From positions 278,937 through 342,936 of the forward strand of contig NW_003546298.1 in assembly GCF_000090795.2 (NCBI RefSeq): DNA of 64,000 nt. Reading direction: 5' to 3'. The notes below the pieces were generated by a model. It did not search any database. It was not told where the DNA came from and saw only the letters and a list, made by a program, of their open reading frames with translations. Within the stretch, counting starts at the first letter, position 1, and each line of letters starts with the position of its first letter. Both the position numbers and the translations under genes were made by a program. This DNA comes from Amphimedon queenslandica. Lineage: Eukaryota > Porifera > Demospongiae > Haplosclerida > Niphatidae. Shown one piece after another: positions 21,374 through 34,300 of this stretch.

Positions 21374-24300
21374 ATGGCCGTTGTTTTAGAGGACGATCCC
21401 GCTCCTCCAGTGTCTGAACGCGTACAGGTAAGAACCAATCAAATGAAATATATTTCATAATAATCTGCCATTAGTTCTTGGCTAAAAGTATTTATGACGA
21501 ACTCGAAAGTCTGATAGGTGAACATGGCCCTGATAGTATCGGGAACCTAATGCCATTGGTAGTCAATATACTAGAAAACTTAGATTCAGCTCTTTCTGAT
21601 AATCAAGTAAGTCAGTAAGCACAGTGAATATTGCATTTGTACCTAACCTTGTTAATTTATTGGCAGTGGCTATATTTACAGCTCCTTAATCCCACCTTAG
21701 GTGGCTGTTTAAAACCTAAGACACTCTGAAATTAAAAACCAAACCCTAAACCAACCTTTGGAATACCTGGCATAACTAGGAGACTAATATAGAATGACTA
21801 GAAGACTAACTATAACCCTAAATGCTAATCCATATACCCTAAAATAATAGCTAACTAGGGGACTCATAAGTCATAACATAATTAGGGGACATAGCTAAGT
21901 AAAAAAGGTAAGAAATTCAATTTTTAAAAGTAAGAAATAAAGTGAATTACGCTTGTGTTGCCGTGTAAACACAGCCTAAAATAGCCACCATAAAATTTGT
22001 TTCTTTAGGTCAGTCCCTAGCAACTTATTTCCTTTTCCTGTTAATTAAAACAGAATGAGCTAGCCATTTGCCAGCTGAAATCAGTTTACTATCCACTTGA
22101 CTTGTCTCAATACATCCACCATAGTGTACAAAATTGTTATGCTTTTAGTAGCCTCTGTCTCCTTTTGTTCTTCCTTGTAATTATGTATCTTAAAAGTTGG
22201 TACTGTATAGGGGTTTTATTTTATTGGTATAAAATTTCGCGAATTTGTTCAGATTTGCCATTTGTTGGTATAAATTTTCACGAATCTTACCTTCTGTAGC
22301 CATTTTTACTTGTGTGCCACACCTCTTTTGTGGAATTTAATTTCGCGAATTTAATGAAAACGTGAAATTCACGAAATTTATTACCAGTGAAATATAACCC
22401 CTATATGGTAATATACGTACATGTACGAGTTGATCTTATGGCTACTACATGTACACCTGCATGTTCTGTAGCTTACTTTCAAGTGCCAATCAAATTAATG
22501 ACAAAGCCTGAACTTACATTCGAATGTTAAGACACTGTGTTTACTCTGAATATTGGTTTATTTGATCAGATTTTATTTATGAAATAGCCTGACAAGATTA
22601 ATTGAATTATATGTTAAATTGCGTTTAATGATTATTAATTAAAATTGGTATCCTTAATATAAAAGTCATGTTGTTTAGACTAAGTTGGAGAACAACACAG
22701 AATATAATGAGAGAATTAAACAAAATGGTCAGAATTACATGTATGTCTGATGTTCAATTGTTATTTTAAGCATGCATTTTTGCTAATTTTTTTTGCGATA
22801 TTAAGTTTTTAAAGACAGAATAATACAGTAGTTTAATATAGTAGTTTAGTGTGATGTTGCTGACCGTTTACTGCAAGTGAGCATCACAGACTTGCTGATA
22901 GCCACCATTTTATTTCATTGTGACCACACCTGCTTTCATTGAAAATTAGGCTATTTAAGATTAATAGTTGTTAGATGACCTGCCCATACAGACAGGCTTT
23001 TTCTCATCTTAGTCGGCTTCATCCAATTAAGTTTATGTTCTGGGTAGGATTTTTTATTGTACACCAGTTAGCAAGTACCCTCATGTTTTTTGTTATTCCC
23101 CGATTCAATCCTACTACTTTTCCTTTTTGTCTTTACTTTTATTATGCTTTTTAAAAAATTTATAAATGTACATTTTGTGATACATTGTAGATGTACATGT
23201 GTACATGTACAGCATCCTTTAGTGGTTGGACTAACTGTATTGATGCTGATCGTGTGCACATAAATTGAAATATCATTACACTTCGGTGTCTGCAGCTGAA
23301 TTCTGTCTTTCATTTTTGGTCTTCCTCTTTAAAAAAAACTCACTTTGTGAAACCCATTAGATTTATTGGCTAATTGAAGAAGATGAAAGAAAGAAGAGGG
23401 AAATGTGGGAAGAATTTTGCAGAAATTTGAATTTTTTGAGCCACCTCAATCCTACATGTACATGTACAATACATAAAGGATAGCCTTTATACATTGTACA
23501 TGTACAATGTATGTCCTTGTAATATTTCCATTTCGAAAGTTCATTATGTTGTATACTTCTATGTACAAAACGCTGCATGTGCATGTGCAAGTATACATAC
23601 ATTTAATTTTCTTTTTAGGGTAACTGNNNNNNNNNNNNNNNNNNNNNNNNNNNNNNNNNNNNNNNNNNNNNNNNNNNNNNNNNNNNNNNNNNNNNNNNNN
23701 NNNNNNNNNNNNNNNNNNNNNNNNNNNNNNNNNNNNNNNNNNNNNNNNNNNNNNNNNNNNNNNNNNNNNNNNNNNNNNNNNNNNNNNNNNNNNNNNNNNN
23801 NNNNNNNNNNNNNNNNNNNNNNNNNNNNNNNNNNNNNNNNNNNNNNNNNNNNNNNNNNNNNNNNNNNNNNNNNNNNNNNNNNNNNNNNNNNNNNNNNNNN
23901 NNNNNNNNNNNNNNNNNNNNNNNNNNNNNNNNNNNNNNNNNNNNNNNNNNNNNNNNNNNNNNNNNNNNNNNNNNNNNNNNNNNNNNNNNNNNNNNNNNNN
24001 NNNNNNNNNNNNNNNNNNNNNNNNNNNNNNNNNNNNNNNNNNNNNNNNNNNNNNNNNNNNNNNNNNNNNNNNNNNNNNNNNNNNNNNNNNNNNNNNNNNN
24101 NNNNNNNNNNNNNNNNNNNNNNNNNNNNNNNNNNNNNNNNNNNNNNNNNNNNNNNNNNNNNNNNNNNNNNNNNNNNNNNNNNNNNNNNNNNNNNNNNNNN
24201 NNNNNNNNNNNNNNNNNNNNNNNNNNNNNNNNNNNNNNNNNNNNNNNNNNNNNNNNNNNNNNNNNNNNNNNNNNNNNNNNNNNNNNNNNNNNNNNNNNNN

Positions 24301-25254
24301 NNNNNNNNNNNNNNNNNNNNNNNNNNNNNNNNNNNNNNNNNNNNNNNNNNNNNNNNNNNNNNNNNNNNNNNNNNNNNNNNNNNNNNNNNNNNNNNNNNNN
24401 NNNNNNNNNNNNNNNNNNNNNNNNNNNNNNNNNNNNNNNNNNNNNNNNNNNNNNNNNNNNNNNNNNNNNNNNNNNNNNNNNNNNNNNNNNNNNNNNNNNN
24501 NNNNGCTATTACATTATAAGGCATGAGAATAAAGGATTATTTCCCCTATAAAGGAATGGATTAACCACTAGCTTTACCAAAATGACGTCACGTTTAGCCA
24601 CGCCCACCGACAGGAAGTAACATGGCATGAAGTAAATAAAGGCATTTTTGAAAGCTCATATCTCAGTGAATAATTTTTTTTGAACAATAGGAGTTCTCAC
24701 ACTTCATTAAAAAGTTCAGGCAATCATCTTTAGCCAATAAAATAAATACCTCAAGAAACCACTGCAGTTACCCTTTAAAAATGTAACTTTGCTTCCCAAG
24801 TAATTATGTACATGCACACATAGACTGTACATGCATGTACATGTGTACATGTTTTTGTAGGACCATTTAAATGCAGTTATGGAACTGACTGAAGAAAATC
24901 AGCAATTAGTGTCCAACTATGAGAAAGAGAAGCAGTACCGGAAAGAGATTGAAGAGGTTTTTTTTAATTAAAGATATTGATGATTATGGTATAATGTACT
25001 GTATTTTAGAAAGCAATTTTGATGGAAGATGCTAATGACAACGAAATTCGAACCTTGAAAGACCAAAATGCTACATTGGTGTTAGAGAACAAGTCTCTTC
25101 ACAATAAATTGAGTAGTCAAACTGAACAAAGTAAATTCATAAGGCTACTTTAGTATCTGTACTACTGTGAAATGATTTTTTAGCTGAAAAACTTGATGAA
25201 CGTCATGAGCAGTTGAAATTGGAATATAAAGACCTTCATGAAAAGAATTTAGAA
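21374..25254 (+). CDS. JIP3/4 exons 1-5: RH1 domain and first coiled coil
   Basis: The ATG at 21374 opens [18 protein letters not shown]. Exon 2 has [15 protein letters not shown] and [20 protein letters not shown], the signature of the RH1 (RILP homology 1) domain that in this family contacts motor proteins. Exon 3 continues without loss into [21 protein letters not shown], so the assembly gap in intron 2 has not removed an exon. Exons 4-5 are heptad-like ([30 protein letters not shown]), a coiled coil as in other JIPs. Confidence 0.93.
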
Positions 25255-28200
25255 GTGAGTTATTCCTTGTAGTAAGTGGACAGTGCATTTCCAAATTTTA
25301 AATTTCACTGAAAATTGTTTGGCTTTCATGTACATGTATGTGTATGTGTTGCTGAAAAAAGTTATAGTAAATGGTAGCACAATACTATAATTTATGTTTT
25401 TAGAAAGCTCTTCATAGTCCAATTCATTGAAAGTGATTCCTTGCACCCAGAGCTTAGCAATCCAGCCTTAAAACTGCTAATATTTCAATGCTAACTCTTG
25501 CTAGTGTTCCCCTATCTACGTCATTGCTTGACCATGCCCACTGCTTAACAAGATGGAGGACACTGGACGGGTAGCAAATTGAAACTTTGAGTCAAGATTT
25601 AGTGTGGTAATGCTATACTATATCCCGGCCAACTGAGTTTGTTTGGAAATAGAAGGAACTTGAAAAACATCATTTTCTATGCCATTGATTTTATGAGAGA
25701 ACCCGCTTGCTCAGGGTTCCCAATGGCTGAAAGACCCATGACCCAAGATCCTGTGATGTGATAGTTCTGTCCTTATCCCACATTTGTATAAAAAGTTGTT
25801 GAAGTTTTTCTTGGTTTAAGTTCAGTTGGGATGTATTATCCTTTTTGATAATTTTAGCTATTTTTCAATTATTGATTAAATTGAGCCAGCCCTTTAACAT
25901 TTGTATCTTGTTTTCATTTGTTCAGCTAATGTTTTCTTGTAACTATTCTCACTCCGTCAATGCTATAATACATCAAGTTCTTGAATTGTGTTACCGTAGT
26001 TCTAATATTTTGTACCTCTTATTTCTAAAATAAATTATTTTAAGCACTTTTACTTCTAAATTAATTCTAATTATTTGTTAAATTGCAGATTGTGATAATA
26101 GTTCTCTGATTTTGCCATTTCCTTCCAATTTTGACACTTGACAGCATTATACATGTACATGTATGTACATGTAACACATGGACCTGTGCTGTAAGAGGCC
26201 AAAGAGCATGTGTAACTCCAGTCATGACTTGAGCAGCACTCTGCCTGACAGATATTGCCATTAGTAGGCCTAAGTTCTTTCTAGTTTATAGCGAACAAGA
26301 TTCAGATTGTGAAGATTTTTAGTCAAGCAACAAAGAAGCATCGACAGACCTACAATATCTTGTCACACTTTCTTCATAAAGTTTGCCAAAAAGGCTTAGT
26401 TTATTCTAATTATTCGTTTTCAAAATTTATTTATTTTAAAAGTGACTGTGGCAAATTTTCAGAACAATTATGGTACTCTGGTACTGAAAACCATTCTGCA
26501 TTGAAGCAAATGAGTATACTACTGTTATTATTGCCTCTGGTTGCCCTGATCAGCAGTGTTCACCACCATTTTGGGTGATTTACTCGTCTAATTTCAAGCC
26601 AATGTAGCTGTTATAAGATGTTTATTGCCGTACAAGTGTGTATAATTACAGTTTTTACCTGAAAAGTTACATGTAAGTAATAATCAAGTGGGAATTTCCT
26701 CACTAATGTTAATGTAAATTCAGTAATGATGAACACCTTTGCTCACTGCAAAATCCTTATTTGATACTGTGGTGACTAGTTAGTTAGGCGGGCCTGACCC
26801 TCGCAAAGGAGGAGGGTCAGGACCAATCCAACACTCTTTTTGGTGTACACTTTTATGGCTTGGGTGGGGCTAGTCAGGTGGGCCGGCCTGACCCGCCTGA
26901 CTAGTGTGGGGCTGGGTGGGGCTCAAAGCTTGCATTTGGCTATTTTAAAATGTGCTGTATGGTGCTCAGTTCTCGGGCTGAAGATGATACAAATCAGTTT
27001 CCTTCAGGCTCATTCTCTAGACTCAGTCATAGATAACCCATATGAAAGATCCTATTTTAGCAGTTCGATAGAACTAGGTCTAAATTGGCATAGATATAAT
27101 TGCACATGTAAAAGATGATGAAAGGGCTTGCTTTAAATGTTTACATGAGTTAGAGAAGCTGGAAAAAATAAAAACCTCTTTAACAATTGTTAAGAAGTGC
27201 CACGGTAAAATGTTCCTAACAGCCGGATCGTTTTCGTCACCATAAACACATAACGGGCTTCTATTTCTTCTTAAAAAGACATGATAAGGTCTTATGTATT
27301 TTCCAGTGTCTCTAGAAAAGTTCTTAGACATTATCTTTGCCTTGTTTTGCTGATAGAATGTCCCATTCAAATCCACCATTTTCATTTTGACTTACATGTA
27401 TGATGACTCATGATACGTCACTGCACAAATCTGTGCAGTGCTACGAAAAAGAGTGTTGGATTGGTCCTGACCCTCCTCCTTTGCGAGGGTCAGGCCCGCC
27501 TGACTAGTGACTAGTGTGCTCCATTATTAGTTGTCTTTAGGACCTTTTTGTATAAATGGATTTGCTGCAGTTGCTCTGAAAGAACGATTGGTTTTGACTC
27601 CTTTAATTTGTTTCATTTATTTGTTGCAAAGTTTTGTGACCAACAGCAAACCAACATTCATCTCTTGGCTTTGAATGAAGTGCACCTGATGGATGGTTTT
27701 CTAGATGCTTTTTAAAGTAAAGATTCTCACGACAAAATGTTGTTTACTGCCTTGCAAAATGCTCCACAGCTTTTGTAGTTATTTTTATTCCCTTTAAACC
27801 GCCAGGATTCTTTTCTTGTTCTCTGAGTTAGAGTGTACTGATTTCAGTGATTTGTCCTTCTTTCTCAATAACTTTAATCTGGCACATGCAGTGAGTGTCT
27901 TAAAATTGCTTATTGCAACTGGAGCATGTAATCAATTTCAATCATTTAGTGCATTGTCAGGCATATTTTGAAGCTTTAAGTCAGTCATACATTGTACCAA
28001 GAGTAGATAATAATTAGAGGAGAGTGTCCTACTGTGCATATACCCCTGCTTCATCACGGCGTAGAATTGAAGAGTCACATTCAGGATATTTTCAGTATTT
28101 TTGAGTAGTTATTTGAAAATAACTAGCAATAACTACTCAAACTCATTAAAAATACGGAAATATCCTGAATGTGACTCTTCAATTCTATGCTGTCATGAAG

Positions 28201-31200
28201 CAGACCTTATAGCCAGTAGGACACTCTCCTCTAATTATTATCTACTCTTGATTGTACACATCAATTTACATGTGTATGTACATGTAGTGAACAGTTAGTA
28301 CCAAATCTGAAATCTTATGAAACATTTTCAACGTTAGTTACCATAGAACCTATACATACATGTATACACATGTACTGTTTTTTTTAATTGACAGATGCAA
28401 ATGTTACACTTATGCAATATGCATGTACATGTACATATAAAATATTTATTTGGTTTTGTTTTGATTTTAAATACTAATTTCTAGTTAATAAGAAACCTTC
28501 ATGGTAGAAAGGACTTCAATAAAGATGGTGGTCTATCAACTGCTGTTAGGTACTTTTACTGTGTAACTGTATATAACACATTCATGCCTTTTGTAAAGGA
28601 CATACATGTATGTGCATGATGTACATGTATGCTGTTATAAACATGTATGTGCAATGATTATTCATACTGTGACATTTTCATGATGCATATGGTTTAATTG
28701 TCTTATTTTAAAATAGGAATCGGGAAGAATCTATTACATCTTATGACACTCCTGTTGTTCCTGGTTTTCAAGATTTTACTGTGTCCAAGCAGAAAAAGAA
28801 AAGACAGCAACCTAGTATTCCTGTGAAGGTAGAAGGACTTCTCTCTCCTACAGATGGTTAGATAGAGAATAAGATGGTTTGCATGATGTGTTTTTATTTT
28901 ATTGCAGAAAACTTCATTGGAAATACTCCAGCTGTGCACCGTATTGATTCACCTGAGTTGGAACAAGGAAGTGAACCATTACCTTCTACTATTACTGATT
29001 TAGAACAGGAAATCAAAGAAAAGGTGCATTGTACTTGTATTTCTTTCATTTTATATCATACACAAAGCAATGTACATGCAGTACATGTACTGTACATGCA
29101 CACGATGTACATGTACATGTGAATTTACTTTATGAATGTATTGTACTTACATTGTATTGTGCATGCAGTGCTGAGTATACAACTTTTAGTACTATAGTAT
29201 GTGAGTCCACCACCACGAATGTATTTCATTAACTTTCTGTTTCTGTACTCATTATAATTATTATTAGTTACATACCGTAAATCCTTAAATAGAAGCCGCA
29301 TTTGAATAAACGCCGGGGTAGCAATACAATTTAACTATAAATACGCAACACAGGCCTAGGAGTGACTCAGTAGTCTAGTGGATGCTGCCTGAAGTTCCAG
29401 AAGTCAAAAGCATGAGGTCACGGGTTCGAACCCTGCTCTGGGCCTAATTTTTTTAAATTTTTTATATATTTTTTCGAGATCCAAATACCATTTTAGGAAA
29501 TAGACGCCCGGGCTTTTATTTAAGGAAATACGGTATACATGTACATGTACATGTGCAATGTGTACTACATATGTATACAAGCATGGACATGTTGCTTAAT
29601 TTTTAAAATTATTGTGAGAGTTTATACTGTTACCTTCTTTACTTTTTACTGTTGTTGTTATCAATTTATGGTTCACTAAAACACTCAGTTCCATGCAGTA
29701 TGTGTTTTTATTGATGTATTATAGTTTATTGTGTGATCTTGACATTGATAATAAAGTCAAGAATTGTTGTGCATCAGATAAGTACATGTAGTTTGCATTT
29801 GAATTTTGTACTGTACATTAATTAGTACGTCCATGTACATATACATGTACATGTATTACATTTTAGGAAGAAGATGAAACTGAGGATATCATGGACCAGC
29901 AAGGGTATGAAAAATAATATTTTTGCTTTTTTACATTTTTTTAGCTTTCTTGTAAATCCTGATGATGATGTTCCTGTTAATGAACAATCATTATTTGCTG
30001 AAATGGGAGACTCAAATGCTTTTGAATTTTCAGGCTAGTTACATGAACACTGGAACATGTACATGCATGTACAGTACATTACATGTAGTTTTTTGTGTGT
30101 CTTAGTTACATGCATGTACATGTAAATGTCATTGACAGCATTCAATTATCTCTTTATTCTCTTGCCACATTTTGCTTTCCTCTTTCACATCTATTTCTTG
30201 CCATTGTTTCTTACCATTACTTCTTTTTAATTAATTTTTATTGCAGTATAACTGCATGATCATTAGGTCGTGGATAAAAGGGACTGCATGGAAATACTTG
30301 TAAATGTTATTTGCCACATTCTTTTTAAGTATGAGGCTGCCTTGAGAGTTGAGATTTATTGTATTGTACATGTACATTAGTATGTGTACACGTCAACAGT
30401 ATATGCAGCTTGCTATACAGTGTACCCTGTACAACAAAATTGCATGCTTACTCCATATGTATGTACATGTGTAAATTTCTCCTCATTGGATATTTGTATT
30501 ATTTAGAAGCTTTAAAAAACATTAATTTTATCTAAATGAAATTCCTCATGCTAGGCTTTGTAATTATTTTATTGAGCTTGGCTATATCCACTCACTCATT
30601 TCCATTATCTTTTTATTTGCATGTATATTCTGTGTTACTACCGTATAGCTTGAAATTTTTGTGGGTCGATATTTTCATTGGTCGATATTTTCGTGGTTTG
30701 CTCCTAGTGGTAATTCATAGTTTAATTTTTGTGGTTGACAGTTTACATAGCCTGTAAGGGGATGGCACTTCAATGATTTCCTGGGTTTAAATTTTGTGGG
30801 AAGCCCCTTAACCATGAAAACCACGAAATTTACATTCCATGAAAATTTCAAGCTATATCATATTATAAATCTATGCACAGTAATAATGTACAACTATACT
30901 GTAACTTTTGTGGCCTCATTTCTCATTTTATTTGCTAGTCAACATGAAGGAATTTTTACATAGCAAGCTGTGTAATTAAAGGAGAATATATTTGCCTATA
31001 TACCCATGCAAGTAGACCGTACACAATATTTTGACTTTATTTTCATTAATTAACATATCAATAATTACAAAATAGAGGGCTTTGAGTTTTGAAGATGGCC
31101 TTGGTCTGAATGACTATTTTCTAAATTAATTCTGTCTAACTTCACTTTATTTTAATCTGTTTTCACAACTTAAGATTTTTCTGCTCTTATTATTATTATT

Positions 31201-31265
31201 TCAGTTCTCTGTGTGTTTAATAACTGTTGCTTACATAAAATTTATTATTAAATTATAATTTTCTC

Positions 31266-31344
<79 letters not shown>

Positions 31345-34300
31345 GCTATTATTATTATTATTATTCTACCATGCCTAGTTGCAATTGATGAATCAGATTG
31401 CAGAATACCAGATTTCTAAATTTATTAGATACCTCCCAGGAACACTTAGAAACCTCCCGTGAACACTTAGAAACATGGCGCTTTATGCTTATGCTCTTAT
31501 TAGTCCATTTGTCAAGCTTTGTTGATTCTATGTATGTCAACTGTGGTCTTATTATCAGCATCTGGTAGTTGTTTTCAAATCTCATGATAGAAGTTGGTTA
31601 TACACCTCGGTATTGGTTTCTATGGTATTTATTAACCTCCCTACTGCATCACTAGGTTAACAAATACCAAGAAACCTCTACCTCGGTGTGTAACCTGTAC
31701 TTAAACTCCCTTATTTTAATTTTTTATTGTCAAAAATTTATGTACATATACACATGTTATGGTCAAGGAAAGTTAACATTTAAAACAATTTTGGATACTG
31801 TGTACATGTACTTCAACTTCTAGGTATTTGAAATTATGCTTTAAAAGTTTACTTACTAAATTATTTTGCTTCTTTTACTGTTTTAGGCCTTGATGACATA
31901 TTGTTGGAGAACAAACAACTTCATAATGAAAAGTATGTTTCATGATTCATGTACATGTACATGTACACTACTTTTATTTCATGACCATGTACATGTACAT
32001 GTACATGTATGATTGTTATGCATGTATGTACATGTATTCAGGGAAGACTTGTCAAAGCAGCTGGAAGCCCTGAATAAGAAAGTCATTGACTTGGAAATGT
32101 GAGTATTATTGTTGTGTTTTGATGTTAAGAATGCATTGTACATGTGTTGTTGACTTACATCTAGGAATAAAAATGAACTGATTATTGCAAAAGAGGATTT
32201 TTCTGAGAGATTAGCCTTAGCTAATGATGAAGTTAAGAAACTAAAGAAGGAAATTCATGATAATAAAGAAGAGCTTAGACAAATGAGTGATGTAAGTGCC
32301 CTTTTTTGATACAGTGGTAGCGTAATATATGGTAGTTAACCTTGCTATGCATAGGCATACATGTAAATGAGCTATGGTATGAGTAAGTATAATGTATGTG
32401 ACTAATATGCAGGCATACAGTATATATGTATTTTCCAGTGTAATGGATTTTAAGGAGCAGTATGCTATGCTAGAATAAATGGTATAATCAGTAATATCCT
32501 TATTAGTGAAACAGTTAAATTATCGAAAGAAATAGTGATAAACTAAAATTTAATAGGTTAGCTCCTCTATCAACAGAAAGTAGCTGCCAATTCTTAAAGA
32601 AATAACTAAATCTCTATTTGAGTGATGTAACATGAGCATAATGAAGAACAGGCCTAGCTGCATTGGCAATGACTGAAGGCATAATGGAATATGAGTAATT
32701 TTTGGGCATAATAGCATTTATATATAACTCATCCTGAATCAAACTGAATCAAACTGCTCATCATCTCAAAACTTCTTTTCCTACTTTTATGGGACTAATT
32801 TTTGCTTGTGAGAGCTTTAATCTTTGTAAGGTGGAGAAAGCTTGCAAACTTGAAGCAAGGAGTTAACTTTTTGTTTTAGGAGCTGCAGAATTTGTTGTTG
32901 CATCATAAAAAATTAACAAAATTTAACTTCAAAATTTATGTGTGGATTGTCTTTTACTATTCTTTTTTTTTGCTATGAGATACACATGTAAACTGTCCTT
33001 GGTCAAATACAGCCTATTGAATCTCAGTAGTGAAGGCAGCCAGTATTTTATAACTGGCAAGACATCTGCATGCAACTAGTATTGCCTACATGTACTTAAT
33101 GCGTCAAAAGAGTTTTTAAAACTTTGAAAAAGTAGTAAAATCTCAAGCTTTTGAGTTCCTAACTGTGCATGTTTAGCCATGTTTCTATTTGAATCCACAT
33201 CTTCAATTAGTACTACTAGTGATATATTTCAACATTATAGCAAATAAATGAAATATTTTTTGTACTGAGAGTATGAAATGCAATAAGTGCCCTTAACTGA
33301 AATTTTTGATTTTAATAACTTTATGAGCATGTACATGTACATTGTAAATGTAATTGTGTTGTTCTTGCCTTTTTTTTTGTATGCATTAATGTAATATACA
33401 TGTACATGTACTTACAAGTGTTTGTGTTTCTTTGCTATAGAATATTAAGGTGGGCCAGCCTACTGGCTCTGAAGGCCTTCGCATTAGCAGATTAGAGATT
33501 GCTAAAGTTTTACGAGAGAGAAATGAATGGAAGGAAAAATACTTCTCCTTGTTGGAGCAAGTTAGGTATGCTTTAGTTTCACGCTGTGGTTTTTGCATGC
33601 TTTAATGTCTATTTTATTTGATCTAATAGAATGAATGATGAACTTTATTTGTTTAAACGGAAGGACAAGAAGTCTCGATGGGTTGACTAGTGGGTTTAGT
33701 TTAATTATTTGATTTTTTTAAATTAATTTTTTAGCTTTACAGCACTTTTTAGTTCAACAAGGAGGAGACAGCTTGAACAGTCGTTAATAGAAAGCTCCCC
33801 TCATAGGCCTATTCTTGCAGCAGGCACTGTATCTACTAATGAGGGTGGTGATATTCTCACTCAGGAAGACTTGTGAGTACCTGTACAAATACATAAACTT
33901 TGATCTGCTGCATACATGTACATGTATACATCTTCTTTGTACATATACATGTATTAGTTGTGACACAGTAAAGAGTGATAATGAGTTATGGTTTATTTTG
34001 AGTTGCAAAAACTGTCTGAATAGATGTACATGTATGTACATGTATATTCTGAATCACGTTACCAGCCATTTGTCTATATCTTTGTGAGCAGTACTGGTAC
34101 TATTCAGATACAGTAAAGTGTACAGTTGTGGGAATTTAACTTTGGCTAATGTTTAATGTTATGCTTGCCGTTGATTTACGTGTACATTTACATTTAACTC
34201 AATAAATTTAATGTTTTATAACTTTTATTAGACCTGTATATGATGGTGCTGGTTATGCTAAAACTAAAGTTATTCCTACGTTAAAGAGAGTTGGAAAGAA

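Noticed and set aside
23494-24524. Long open frames on both strands
   Set aside because: They consist almost wholly of unknown residues across the run of N.
28803-28907. Exon 7 donor at aag before gtagaag
   Set aside because: It would leave phase 0, whereas exon 8 needs phase 1; the donor at 28857 (gttaga) keeps the frame and gives the GLLSPTDE sequence.
29354-29444. Functional tRNA gene
   Set aside because: Box A, box B and the acceptor stem fit, but the anticodon arm does not fold cleanly, one T-stem pair mismatches and the sequence lies within a TIR element.
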